A program made the position numbers and the translations under genes. The notes beneath the pieces are model-generated. The model did not search any database. It saw nothing but the letters and a program-made list of their open reading frames with translations, and was not told the DNA's origin. From Arthrobacter silvisoli (GTDB taxonomy: Bacteria; Actinomycetota; Actinomycetes; Actinomycetales; Micrococcaceae), in assembly GCF_003369445.1 (NCBI RefSeq), contig NZ_QRCU01000031.1:1-64000 (forward strand): a stretch of DNA of 64,000 nucleotides, in the 5' to 3' direction. Below, in pieces: positions 1 through 7,598 of the stretch (positions are counted from its first letter, which is position 1; the number at the start of each line of letters is the position of its first letter).

Positions 1-105
1 ACCCCCACGAAGAACCGCCACCGCCCGCGCAATCTCCTCACCCGACAACGGATCCAACGGATGCGAAACCCCAACAACGGCCTCAGTTTCAGCATGCAAA
101 GTCAC
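1..105 (-). CDS. Copper-containing primary amine oxidase, N-terminal 35 codons only (cut by window edge)
   Basis: The gene starts with GTG at 105 and runs off the left edge. An AAAGGAG ribosome binding site (111-117 region, read on the minus strand) lies 5-6 nt before the GTG. The visible peptide contains HPLDPLSGEEIARAVAVLR, which matches the start of the first small domain of bacterial copper amine oxidases (tyramine or methylamine oxidase type). Such enzymes oxidise primary amines to aldehyde, ammonia and peroxide using a topaquinone cofactor; none of the catalytic region is in view. It follows the haem N-demethylase gene by 51 bp on the same strand, so it could consume the methylamine that enzyme releases. 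The identification rests on the N-terminal motif alone. Confidence 0.72.
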   Translation of the reverse strand, partial: MTLHAETEAVVGVSHPLDPLSGEEIARAVAVLRGG

Positions 106-156
106 AATGAACTCCTTTGATTTGATGTGTTTGATATGTCAGTAGCTAGATGGTGA

Positions 157-1155
157 TTAGCCGGCCAGCAGCCAGTCGGAGGCTGCCTTGCGGTACCGGA
201 TGATGCCCTTGTACTCGGCCATGTCTTCCGGAAGCTCAGCCAGGACGTTGCCGAACTTCTCGCGCCAGGTGGGAACCCGGGCGATGTCCCGCAGCGGCAA
301 GAGGTAGCTGCGGATCAGGAACAGCAGGGTGCCGGTATGGGGGAGGCGGACCAGGTGCTGGACCTCGACGCGCAGGTGCAGCTTGTCCGGCATGTCCGGG
401 TCGGTGGCGATGGTGCCGCGGTCCGGGCCCCACTCCTGGTAGGTCTCCGTGGACGTGTCCAGGCGGCGGCCGACGGTCATGGTCCAGTTGGTGCGGCGGA
501 ACTGCTCGCCCGGCTGGAGCCGCATGAGGAACTGTTCGGCACGCTGGATGATGTTTTCTTCCTTGAGGCGTGGCACCGGGTGGTGGATCTCGAGGAAGCT
601 CATTCCGACGTCGAAACCGAAGGACCAGTCAGCTGCGAAGCTGACCAGACCGGCATCCAGCCACATGGTGTTGTCCCGGATGTCGAGGAGGACAATGTCG
701 TCCTGGATCTGCGTGCCGAGGAAGCGCAGCGGACCCATGGGCAGCGAGTCGTCGTCGCCAATAGTGAATTCGATGTCCAGGTTCTGCAGTCTGTTGTGCC
801 AACGGCAGTGGTTTCCTTCGCGTTGGAAGGACATGATTTCCGGGTTTTCCTCGGCCATGGAGGGAAGCAGGGTTGCGATCGTGTCCCAGACGGCCGGCTT
901 CATGTGGGGGAGGACCTGGGAACGTGACGGGTCGCGGGTCAGGATCCGTTCTCGGTCGGCGAGCTCTTCGAGGTAGAACTCGTCGATGTCGATGAGCCCT
1001 TTGCCCCACGCGCCGGCGTCCGTGGAGACGTTCTTGTTGGCCGGTTCCACGTTGGCGCTGTAGCGGTAGATGTCCTCCCGGAAAGGAAACGGGAAGCGCC
1101 GGATGCGGTCGGGGAGGGACGCGGTGTCAGTTGCTTTGTCGACGGTGATGCTCAA
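157..1155 (-). CDS. Haem-dependent oxidative N-demethylase, alpha-subunit type (DUF3445/HODM family)
   Basis: 332 aa from a TTG start at 1155. The TTG shares TTGA with the stop of the upstream reductase and has GGAG 7 nt before it; a longer reading to 1311 only adds antisense-like sequence inside the reductase gene. The protein has the DUF3445 pattern: an N-terminal RRFPFPFREDIYRYSANV segment, a DDDSLPMGPLRFLG stretch and an arginine- and tryptophan-rich C-terminal half. Characterised relatives are PAS-fold haem proteins that demethylate dimethylamine or other secondary amines, releasing formaldehyde. Immediate linkage to a flavin/2Fe-2S reductase and a DmmA-like protein supports the same role here. 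The physiological substrate is inferred, not shown. Confidence 0.85.
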   Translation of the reverse strand: MSITVDKATDTASLPDRIRRFPFPFREDIYRYSANVEPANKNVSTDAGAWGKGLIDIDEFYLEELADRERILTRDPSRSQVLPHMKPAVWDTIATLLPSMAEENPEIMSFQREGNHCRWHNRLQNLDIEFTIGDDDSLPMGPLRFLGTQIQDDIVLLDIRDNTMWLDAGLVSFAADWSFGFDVGMSFLEIHHPVPRLKEENIIQRAEQFLMRLQPGEQFRRTNWTMTVGRRLDTSTETYQEWGPDRGTIATDPDMPDKLHLRVEVQHLVRLPHTGTLLFLIRSYLLPLRDIARVPTWREKFGNVLAELPEDMAEYKGIIRYRKAASDWLLAG

Positions 1156-2132
1156 AGGTCCAACTCCATTTCTGGGTCTTCGCTGCGTGAGACGCAGCAC
1201 ATCATGGTGGTGTTCCCGGCCTTTTCCTGCTCGGTGAGGTAGAGGTCCCGGTGCTGGGGCGTTCCTCTGAGGACAGGCAGGACACACTCGCCGCAGATAC
1301 CCTTGCGACACATGTTGGGAATGGTTTTTCCGGCTTTTTCGAGGGTCTCCAGCAGCGATACGCCGGCTGGAACGTCAAGCGTGAGGCCGCTGCGGACCAG
1401 GTTCACCGTGAAGGGCTCGCCCTCGTCCAGTTCGGCGGCGCCGAAGGCTTCCGAGTGGAGCCTTGCTTCGGCCCAACCCGCTGCACGTGCCTGGTCCAGG
1501 ACCGAGTCCATGAACGCGTTCGGGCCGCAGACGTAAAGGTGGGTTCCCACGCCCTGCTTGGTGAGCTGTTCGGTGAGGACTTCCTGGAAACTGTCGCGGT
1601 TGCTGCATTCGGTCAGCGCAGAGCCGAGCAGTTCCCTGGCTTCGTCCACGTGGGCTCCGGATCCGGGGCGGTAAACGTAAATCAGGGACGATGTGGTGCC
1701 GCGCTCAGCCGCGGCCCGGGCGTGCGAGAGGACGGGGGTGATTCCGATTCCCGCCGCCACAAGGAGATGGTGGGTGGCAGTGGATGCCGGGGCGAAGGCG
1801 CTACGGGGCCGCGAAACGTAGACGCGGTCTCCGACCGCGAGCCGGTGCATGGCCCTGGAACCGCCGGCGCCGTCCTCCACCCGCAGTACCGAGATGGCGT
1901 ACTCGGAAGGAGCGTTGCCGGAACCGGTCAGGGAGTATGCGTTGACGCCTTCCTCGCCGTACTGGACCACCAGGTGGCTGCCGGGAACGTAGGACGGCAG
2001 TTTCCGGAACGAGGGGTCGGCGAGCGTGATGCTCACAATCGAGTCGGTCTGCGGACTGACATTCGTCACTTCCAGCTGGAGACCTCCATCAACCGCCGGA
2101 TGAGGGCTGATGGGGAGTGCCGCGACAGTCAT
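1152..2132 (-). CDS. PDR/VanB-family oxidoreductase, flavin plus 2Fe-2S reductase subunit (DmmB-like)
   Basis: 326 aa, starting at an ATG that overlaps the DmmA stop by ATGA (2129-2132). It has the phthalate-dioxygenase-reductase layout: a flavin-binding barrel with YSLTGSG near residue 66, an NAD(P)-binding domain with AGIGITPVLS near residue 125, and a C-terminal plant-type 2Fe-2S domain with CRKGICGEC and a later CC pair close to the end. It would pass electrons from NAD(P)H to the haem demethylase encoded next. The tight overlaps on both sides imply translational coupling and a stable complex. Family assignment is secure; the partner is inferred from context. Confidence 0.87.
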   Translation of the reverse strand: MTVAALPISPHPAVDGGLQLEVTNVSPQTDSIVSITLADPSFRKLPSYVPGSHLVVQYGEEGVNAYSLTGSGNAPSEYAISVLRVEDGAGGSRAMHRLAVGDRVYVSRPRSAFAPASTATHHLLVAAGIGITPVLSHARAAAERGTTSSLIYVYRPGSGAHVDEARELLGSALTECSNRDSFQEVLTEQLTKQGVGTHLYVCGPNAFMDSVLDQARAAGWAEARLHSEAFGAAELDEGEPFTVNLVRSGLTLDVPAGVSLLETLEKAGKTIPNMCRKGICGECVLPVLRGTPQHRDLYLTEQEKAGNTTMMCCVSRSEDPEMELDL

Positions 2133-2614
2133 GATGCCTCCTCGACACGGGCGGCATACCCCAGGTACGCACCCATTCGGCGGGAAAAGTGGTCAGTGGT
2201 TACCAATGCGGTGCCGCAGCCCTGGCAGGGAACCTCCGAACCGGCGGGTTGGAAGGTGGGAGTAGTGGAGTGGCAGTGGGGGCAGTAGATCGCCCGAGGT
2301 GCGGCTTCTTCACTCAGGAGGGTCATTTCCTCCTGGTGAAGTCCGCACTCTGCGGCGACGGCCGCGGCGGCGCGGATGTCCGCCGTCGGGCCTGAAAGGA
2401 AGAGACGGACGCCCACGCTGGAGCTTCCCAGGACGGACCGCAGTTCGGAGAGGGTTTGCGGTGTAGCGGCTTCGAAGTGGAGGTCTAGCTTGGGCTGGCT
2501 GTCGCTTTGCTGCTCCGCGGTGTCACCTGCTGCGCCGAACGACGCGCAGATGACACCGCGAAAACCAGGTTCCAAGCCGTTGCCCGCTACCTGTGGCATG
2601 GACACGGAACTCAT
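2129..2614 (-). CDS. dmmA: Dimethylamine monooxygenase subunit DmmA family protein
   Basis: 161 aa with ATG at 2614 and AAGGA 6 nt upstream; that ribosome binding site overlaps the TAA of the cupin gene. The N-terminal half is an alpha/beta region rich in Ala and Ser. The C-terminal part carries a zinc-ribbon-like arrangement, CPHC near residue 110 and CQGC about 18 residues later, followed by HFSRRMGAYLGYA. This is the layout of DmmA-family proteins found beside DUF3445 enzymes. It is probably an accessory or electron-transfer subunit of the secondary-amine monooxygenase, and its position between cupin and reductase fits that. Function of DmmA itself is poorly defined, so only family membership is claimed. 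Confidence 0.75.
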   Translation of the reverse strand: MSSVSMPQVAGNGLEPGFRGVICASFGAAGDTAEQQSDSQPKLDLHFEAATPQTLSELRSVLGSSSVGVRLFLSGPTADIRAAAAVAAECGLHQEEMTLLSEEAAPRAIYCPHCHSTTPTFQPAGSEVPCQGCGTALVTTDHFSRRMGAYLGYAARVEEAS

Positions 2615-2623
2615 GGTTGGTCC

Positions 2624-3001
2624 TTACGGCGCGAAGGAACGGTCGCCGGCGAAGAAGCCGAGGCCGTACTCCGGGGTCTCGAACTTGACGGTGGTTCCCT
2701 TGGGGAAGAACAGGACGTCGCGTTCCTTGGCGTGGGTGACGTCGCCGGTGGACTCGTCGGTGAGGATGAACTCGCCCTTGATGACCACCTTCATTTCGTC
2801 GTAGGTGTAGGTGTAGACGACCGGCTCGGACTTCTTGAGTTCAAAGAAGCCGGCGCTCATGACCGTGCCTTCGGGGTTGTGGAGGGCGTCGCCGATGAAG
2901 GCTTCGCTTCCCGGAAGGTCCATGGACGGAATTTCGAGGTATGCCTTCTCGACTTTGTGGATTGCTCCGGCCTTGCTGAGTGTTCCTAGCAGCGTTTCCA
3001 T
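2624..3001 (-). CDS. Cupin protein, EutQ/DUF861-like
   Basis: 125 aa. The chosen ATG at 3001 has AAGGAGAG 6 nt upstream; an in-frame ATG 39 nt earlier has no such site. A single small cupin barrel is visible, with VVYTYTYDEMKVVIKGEFIL and DVLFFPKGTTVKFET, the pattern of EutQ and related ethanolamine-utilisation cupins. It is first in a four- or five-gene minus-strand unit leading into the amine monooxygenase and amine oxidase. A role in handling or sensing an amine or its aldehyde product is inferred from position only; no catalytic activity can be deduced from sequence. The usual two-histidine metal motif of cupins is not clear in this copy. Confidence 0.7.
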   Translation of the reverse strand: METLLGTLSKAGAIHKVEKAYLEIPSMDLPGSEAFIGDALHNPEGTVMSAGFFELKKSEPVVYTYTYDEMKVVIKGEFILTDESTGDVTHAKERDVLFFPKGTTVKFETPEYGLGFFAGDRSFAP

Positions 3002-3148
3002 GGGTCTCTCCTTATGAGGGAATGGGTGAGGAGGGGGCATAAATCATGTACATAAGATGGATTGATTCTTGGGTGAAGGTGGACCGGCGGCCCTGAGGGA
3101 TTCGAAGAATTGACCCTGCATTTGCCGCGTTGGGCGGTCTAACAGCCT

Positions 3149-3164
3149 TGTGATGCGGGTCACT
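3149..3164. promoter_or_regulatory. CRP/GlxR-like binding site
   Basis: TGTGA, six bases, then TCACT. It matches the CRP-family dyad TGTGA-N6-TCACA at nine of ten arm positions. It lies about 150 bp upstream of the cupin start codon. Assignment is by consensus only. Confidence 0.4.
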
Positions 3165-3336
3165 CGTTCGGCCTCACAAGCAAAACTACGCGAGTTAATA
3201 CTTCTAGTCCAGACTTTTTTATAAAATTTCATGACGACTTTGATGATTCGTTCCGAAGGGTCCTGTTGACTGGTGTCCTGTGGCCGCGCGGCACCCGCGT
3301 GCTGGCGCCGGGCTGCCTGCCGCAGGGTGGACGAAG

Positions 3337-3375
3337 CGGAGGGCAGGGCCGTTCGTTGAACGGCCCTGCCCTCCG
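3337..3375 (-). terminator. Strong hairpin downstream of the APC permease gene
   Basis: Perfect 18-bp stem (3337-3354 pairs with 3358-3375) with a 3-nt loop, starting 39 bp after the permease stop. No T tract follows on the minus strand, as is common for actinobacterial terminators. Confidence 0.75.
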
Positions 3376-3413
3376 TTTGGCCGTGGTTCAGGGTCTTGTG
3401 GTGGAACTCTTGC

Positions 3414-4937
3414 CTAGGGGCGCGTGGCGGTCTCCAAATCCGTGGTGCCTTCCGACGCCGACGCCGGGGCTGCCGCCGCCGTCATCGCCGACGCCGGGGC
3501 TGCCGCCGGGGTTGCTTCGCCCTTGCCGGCGCGTGCGGATTCGCGCTGGGAATAGAACCAGATGGGGACGTAGAGTCCCAGGACGATGAAGCCGACCCAC
3601 GTCGGAGTCCAGCCGATCTCCAGGCTGTTCAGGTAAACCACTCCGACCAGGCAGAGGGGCAGATTGAACAGGCCGAAGAGCAATGCCACGTTCTTCCAGC
3701 CCCTGGGTGCCTTGAACGGCCGATCCAGGCTGGCGAAGGCCGGGTGCTTCTTGGCCCTGACGTAGGCGAACAAGCTGATGCCGTTGGCGCACGTGTAGCC
3801 GATCGCCGATGCGGCAACGATCGCGGCGGGATTGCCCATGAAAATCAGTACGAGGTTGAAGGCTCCAATGACCAGCATGGCGACAAAGGGAGTGCCATTG
3901 CGGTTCGTCTTGCCGAGGGACCGGGGAAGGTTCCCTTCCACAGCCATGGAGTGCATGGCGCGGGATGAACCGAGATAGGCCGTTTGGATGATCAGGACCA
4001 TCGCCGCGATCAGCATGATGATGGTGATCATGGAGCCGGCTTCCCCGAAGACGGCGTGGGCGACCGGGATGAGTGGCGAGACAGGCTCCGCGAGGACTCC
4101 GTCAACGCCGAGCACGCCGATCACGGCCGACTGCACCAGTACGAACGAGAAGAAGCAGATGATGCCGCAGGCAAACAGCGCTTTGGAAACGTCCTTGGCG
4201 GGGTTTCGGTATTCCGGGCCGTAGATGGCCGCCGTCTCCCAGGCGCAGGCGCTCCATTGCGCGATCGCGAAGATGCCCAAAAGGATCAGGACGTGGTGCA
4301 TGTCCCAGGACCAGTCGGCGGGCAGCCAGCTGCCGCTGATGTTGTGCAGGTCAACGTGCCCCGTGGCAAAGGGCGCCACGGTCAGCACCACCAGCGGGAT
4401 CAGTGAGAACGCTGCCAGGATGTACCCCAGGGTGGCACCGTCCTTGAGGCCGAACCAGTTGACCGCGAAGAGCCCGCCGAAAATCACCAGGCCCGTCATC
4501 AGGGCAAGCTGATTCTCCGTGAACATCTCGCCGAGCACGGGAAAGAGCCCGTGCAGGTAGCTGCCGACGAGGATGGAAAAAATCGCGAGCACCGGTGTCC
4601 AGGCGAACCAGTAGCTCCACGCGCTGAAGCCGCCGATCAGCTTGCTCTTGTCGTACTTGCCGCGGTAGTTCTCCGTACGGAAAACGTGCTGCGCAAACCC
4701 CGGGAGGCCTGACGCCTTGGGGAAGGTCGTAGCCATTTCGGCGTAGGCAGCGTTCTGGAAGAAGCCCTGGACTACGGACAATCCCCAGATGAGCACGGCC
4801 GCCGCCGACAAATACATCGGCAGGTAGCCAAGGGAAGGCAGGATCAGCAGGGGGACGCCCAGCGCGATGGCCAGGCCCTGCTTCCAGTTGATGGACCTCT
4901 CCAGGCCATCGCCTCCCTCTAAATGTTTGTCACTCAT
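3414..4937 (-). CDS. APC superfamily amino acid/amine permease
   Basis: 507 aa with ATG at 4937 and an AGGGAGA ribosome binding site. About twelve hydrophobic segments can be read, starting with GLAIALGVPLLILPSLGYLP, followed by a long alanine-rich cytoplasmic tail (last 40 residues) containing a duplicated peptide. The membrane pattern is that of APC-family uptake systems for amino acids or small amines. It lies between the amine-degradation operon and the GntR/Cache regulator pair, all on the minus strand, so it probably imports the amine substrate. It is its own transcription unit, with a 424-bp upstream region and a strong hairpin after the stop. The substrate cannot be read from sequence. 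Confidence 0.83.
   Translation of the reverse strand: MSDKHLEGGDGLERSINWKQGLAIALGVPLLILPSLGYLPMYLSAAAVLIWGLSVVQGFFQNAAYAEMATTFPKASGLPGFAQHVFRTENYRGKYDKSKLIGGFSAWSYWFAWTPVLAIFSILVGSYLHGLFPVLGEMFTENQLALMTGLVIFGGLFAVNWFGLKDGATLGYILAAFSLIPLVVLTVAPFATGHVDLHNISGSWLPADWSWDMHHVLILLGIFAIAQWSACAWETAAIYGPEYRNPAKDVSKALFACGIICFFSFVLVQSAVIGVLGVDGVLAEPVSPLIPVAHAVFGEAGSMITIIMLIAAMVLIIQTAYLGSSRAMHSMAVEGNLPRSLGKTNRNGTPFVAMLVIGAFNLVLIFMGNPAAIVAASAIGYTCANGISLFAYVRAKKHPAFASLDRPFKAPRGWKNVALLFGLFNLPLCLVGVVYLNSLEIGWTPTWVGFIVLGLYVPIWFYSQRESARAGKGEATPAAAPASAMTAAAAPASASEGTTDLETATRP
3457..3508. repeat. 22-bp direct repeat inside the permease tail
   Basis: Two exact 22-bp copies at 3457-3478 and 3487-3508, 30 bp apart, both in frame and coding a repeated Ala/Pro/Ser peptide. 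This looks like a slippage-type expansion of the non-conserved C-terminus. Confidence 0.8.
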
Positions 4938-5170
4938 AACAATCTCCCTTGACTGAACTAAGTCGTTGAATCATTGATTGGCTGACTCGCCTTTCCCATC
5001 TCCCGTGGAGGCAAAAGACACCGCAAAAGTCATCCGGCAAGCCATCGTGAAACGTCAGAAGCGCATGGAGCGGCCTGCGCTAGGGCGTGGGAAGCCAGCT
5101 TGTGGCAGGCGGGTGTGGGGCATCCCGCCTGCGGCTAAGCGAGGGCCCGATCTGCCGGCCCGAGGTTTCC

Positions 5171-5186
5171 AGTGAAATAGATCACT
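5171..5186. promoter_or_regulatory. CRP/GlxR-like binding site
   Basis: AGTGAAATAGATCACT fits the GlxR-type consensus TGTGANNTANNTCACA at all but the two outermost positions. It lies about 235 bp upstream of the permease start, next to the candidate promoter. Confidence 0.5.
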
Positions 5187-5304
5187 TCAGAGGTTACAGC
5201 GTTAAAACCTCAGTTCAACAGCTTTTATTTTGACGAATTCTGTGCATCGCCCGGGTGGAGTGCTGCACGAGCCGGCCCGGGCGGCAGGCTGCTCCAACGG
5301 AACA

Positions 5305-5333
5305 GCCCCGCATCTCCAGCGGAGATGCGGGGC
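5305..5333 (-). terminator. Hairpin downstream of the Cache-domain gene
   Basis: Perfect 13-bp stem with a 3-nt loop, 28 bp after the stop of the Cache-domain gene. No clear T tract. Confidence 0.7.
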
Positions 5334-5361
5334 CGAGGGCCGGGCTGGTGTCCTGGGCGGC

Positions 5362-6069
5362 TCAGGCGCTGTAGATCAGGGAGAGGCCAAGGTGCGGGAC
5401 GTCCAGCTCCATACGCTGCTGTTCGGACGAGCCGGCTTTGATCCGTTCGCCCACCAGGTAGGTTCCGGAATTGCCGAGGATGACGCGGTTGCTGGCGTTG
5501 ATGAGGGCAGCATCGCCAGGGATGCCGCGAAGGTCCGGCATGATGAGCGGTTCCAGGTCCCGGAGCAGGATGTCGCAGCCTGCTACGCCCGCAAACGTTC
5601 CGTGGACGGAAAACGGCGCCGTGAACGTCAGGACGTATTCACCGGAGCCGAGATAGTCCAGATAAGGGCCCCAGAGGGTCTGTTCGCCCGTTGACGCGGC
5701 GTTGGAGAAGAAGGGGAGCTTCTCATAGTCGTAGTATCGGTTGCTGCCTGGAGTCAGGTCGCAGTCGAGCTTGTCCAAGGCTCCGGAGTCGCCACGGGAC
5801 CACCACTCCAGGGCGTGGCCGTCTTCCTCGACCGACTGCGTGGCGAAGAAGGTTCCGGCGCCCACCGCGAAGGCGTTCTTCGCCAGGAAATCCCGCGAGA
5901 GCTGCTCCAATCCGGCCAACGCCGAGCTGTCCACCTTGGGTTTGCCTGCGAGGTTCCGCTCCATCAGTGCGGCTACGTTCCTGGCGAGTTCAGTGATCTC
6001 AGCGGAGACGCCGCTGGTCCAGGACGTGAGGGCGTTGGCGGCGTGGACGACTTCGTGGTCTGGCTTCAT
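5362..6069 (-). CDS. Stand-alone Cache/PDC-type sensor domain protein
   Basis: 235 aa, ATG at 6069 overlapping the GntR stop by 4 nt. The sequence has the Cache/PDC fold pattern: an N-terminal helix, then ALEWWSRG, NRYYDYEKLPFF, GPYLDYLGSGEYVLTFTAPF and GVAGCDILL, as in dCache ligand-binding domains. Unusually there is no signal peptide, no transmembrane helix and no attached kinase or methyl-accepting domain, so the protein should be cytosolic. Coupling to a GntR regulator suggests it binds a small ligand (an amine or organic acid in related domains) and informs that regulator. The domain assignment is good; the mechanism is inference. Confidence 0.72.
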   Translation of the reverse strand: MKPDHEVVHAANALTSWTSGVSAEITELARNVAALMERNLAGKPKVDSSALAGLEQLSRDFLAKNAFAVGAGTFFATQSVEEDGHALEWWSRGDSGALDKLDCDLTPGSNRYYDYEKLPFFSNAASTGEQTLWGPYLDYLGSGEYVLTFTAPFSVHGTFAGVAGCDILLRDLEPLIMPDLRGIPGDAALINASNRVILGNSGTYLVGERIKAGSSEQQRMELDVPHLGLSLIYSA

Positions 6070-6887
6070 TGGGCATCCTGATTTGATTGGGCATAACCGA
6101 GGGTGAGCTTCGTATCAATCAAGTGAAAAATGTTCCGCCTGATGTGTTCGAGGACCAGGGTCTGGGCCTTCTCACGTTGGTCTTCGGCAACTGCGCGGAC
6201 CAATTCCAAGTGTTCAGCGGTTGCCTTTTCGGGGTCAAATGCTACGGCGAGGGGAGTCCAGAGCTGTTGGACCGTTTCTTGCTGGAGCCGGATCTCGGCG
6301 TTGGCAAGCCGTGGCGATTGGGCGGCGACTGCCAGCTCGACGTGGAAGCGGCTGTCGGCTGAGGCCCGGACCTCCGGCGTGTCGGCCAGGACCAGGGCCC
6401 GGGCCAGTTCCTGGAGGCGTTCGAAATCATGCGCTTCCGCGCGTTCACAGGCCAGCCGGACCGTAGTGGCAGCGATGGCGGAATGCTCGTCCCCGATGTC
6501 ACGGATCTCGGAAACCGACGTCGAGAGGAACCATTCCCGCATGGCATCGGTCTGGGTCTTCGGTTGCTTCACTACGAAGGAACCGCCGCTCCGGCCCCGG
6601 CGGGTCTCCACGACCCCCCGCTCGCGGAGCTCGTTCAACGCTTCGCGAAGCGTAGCGCCGCCCACGCCGAACATGTCCGAGAGGGCTGCCTCCGGGGGGA
6701 GGCGTTCACCCACTTTGAGCAGACCGAGGGCGATGGCCGTGGAGATTCTGTCGACAATCGCATCTGCCCGCTCAATTTCCGGCAGGGACCGGTAGATCTG
6801 CGACTGGAATGAAGTTGGCGAGGCCAAGTGTCTGCGCTCCGAAGATGGGCTACGGGATGCGTCCAATACTACAGTCCGGGGTTGCAT
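6066..6887 (-). CDS. FadR-type GntR transcriptional regulator
   Basis: 273 aa from ATG at 6887. The upstream sequence lacks a good ribosome binding site, so a later start is possible. An N-terminal winged helix (about residues 38-105) contains RLPPEAALSDMFGVGGATLREALNELRERGVVETRRGRSGGSFV, typical of GntR; the part after it is an all-helical FCD ligand domain with the metal-type pattern DSRFHVELA and a later HLELVRA. It overlaps the Cache-domain gene by ATGA, so the two are made together. It probably controls the nearby permease and amine operon or the divergent cupin gene at 7127. Effector unknown. Confidence 0.85.
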   Translation of the reverse strand: MQPRTVVLDASRSPSSERRHLASPTSFQSQIYRSLPEIERADAIVDRISTAIALGLLKVGERLPPEAALSDMFGVGGATLREALNELRERGVVETRRGRSGGSFVVKQPKTQTDAMREWFLSTSVSEIRDIGDEHSAIAATTVRLACERAEAHDFERLQELARALVLADTPEVRASADSRFHVELAVAAQSPRLANAEIRLQQETVQQLWTPLAVAFDPEKATAEHLELVRAVAEDQREKAQTLVLEHIRRNIFHLIDTKLTLGYAQSNQDAQ

Positions 6888-7126
6888 AGCAGTTTTCGCC
6901 TTTCGAACGGGATTCTAAGCCGCTTCCGCCTTCCCCGGAGGCGGGAGGCGGGCAGGCCCCAAGCGGTCTGGCCAAGGAGAGGCCAACCACCCAAAGGGGC
7001 GGTTTAAAACAGTCCGGATTGAGGGTTTTAGTGCAGGGTGAATGGCAGGACGATGGATTCACGCAGCGGACTTCATCACCATCCCGCCGGAGAATCTCCC
7101 GGTGGACAGCAGAAAGGCAGATCCAC

Positions 7127-7492
7127 ATGAGCTTGACCTTCCAACCCAAGGAGCTCTTCGAAACCGACCTGGACAAGTCCCTCCTGGGCCAGCCCTACGC
7201 GGACGTGCTCGGCGACGAGATCCGGGTGCGCATGGCCGTTCCGTTCACCAGCGCCGATTCCCGCATCGTTTCCGGTGTGTGGGAAGCCGAGCCCGGCCTC
7301 TCCCGGTGGGAATTCCTGGAACGGGGTGAAGTAATCCATGTCCTCGAGGGACGCATGGTGGTCACCGAGGACGGCGGCCAGCCCGTCACCGTCGAAGCCG
7401 GGAACGCCGCCGTCTTCCCCATCGGCTGGCAAGGCACGTGGGAAATCCAGGAACGCATCCGCAAGTTCTTCGTGATTTTCGCCGCGGCCTGA
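7127..7492 (+). CDS. Small cupin protein (cupin_3/DUF861 type)
   Basis: 121 aa from ATG at 7127, preceded by AGAAAGG; a longer frame to 7019 adds non-protein-like sequence. The protein is one cupin barrel with SRWEFLERGEVIHVLEGRMVV and PVTVEAGNAAVFPIGWQGTWE, the signature of the DUF861 group that includes ureidoglycine aminohydrolase-like and EutQ-like proteins. It is divergent from the GntR/Cache pair with a 239-bp intergenic region, so it may be one of their targets. It is a second cupin in the same amine-related neighbourhood. Enzymatic role unknown. Confidence 0.75.
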   Translation: MSLTFQPKELFETDLDKSLLGQPYADVLGDEIRVRMAVPFTSADSRIVSGVWEAEPGLSRWEFLERGEVIHVLEGRMVVTEDGGQPVTVEAGNAAVFPIGWQGTWEIQERIRKFFVIFAAA

Positions 7493-7532
7493 TTGAGACG
7501 CCGGCCCGGCTCCGGTATCTGACGCCGGAGCT

Positions 7533-7574
7533 AAGCGGACGACGGCGGCAAGCTCCCGCCGTCGTCGTCCGCTT
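7533..7574. terminator. Bidirectional hairpin between convergent genes
   Basis: A GC-rich stem of 16 pairs with a 3-nt bulge (7533-7548 with 7556-7574) between the cupin gene and the response regulator, which converge here. Confidence 0.65.
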
Positions 7575-7598
7575 GCTTGGCCGGCCGGCCGGGTACCC

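Larger units (their letters stand above)
3002..3413. other. Intergenic region upstream of the amine-monooxygenase operon
   Basis: 412 bp between the cupin start and the permease stop. It holds a CRP/GlxR-like dyad at 3149-3164, an AT-richer stretch at 3040-3065 that could contain the operon promoter, and the long hairpin at 3337-3375 that ends the permease transcript. No convincing gene is seen. Confidence 0.6.
4938..5361. other. Intergenic region upstream of the APC permease
   Basis: 424 bp without a supportable gene. It contains a CRP/GlxR-like site (5171-5186), an inverted repeat GAGGTT-N10-AACCTC (5190-5211), and the hairpin ending the Cache gene (5305-5333). A possible minus-strand promoter reads TTGAAC, 16 bp, TAACCT over the inverted repeat, so that repeat may be an operator. 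Confidence 0.5.

Noticed and set aside
3044-3232. 62-codon minus-strand frame upstream of the cupin gene
   Set aside because: No ribosome binding site, not protein-like, and it covers the likely promoter region.
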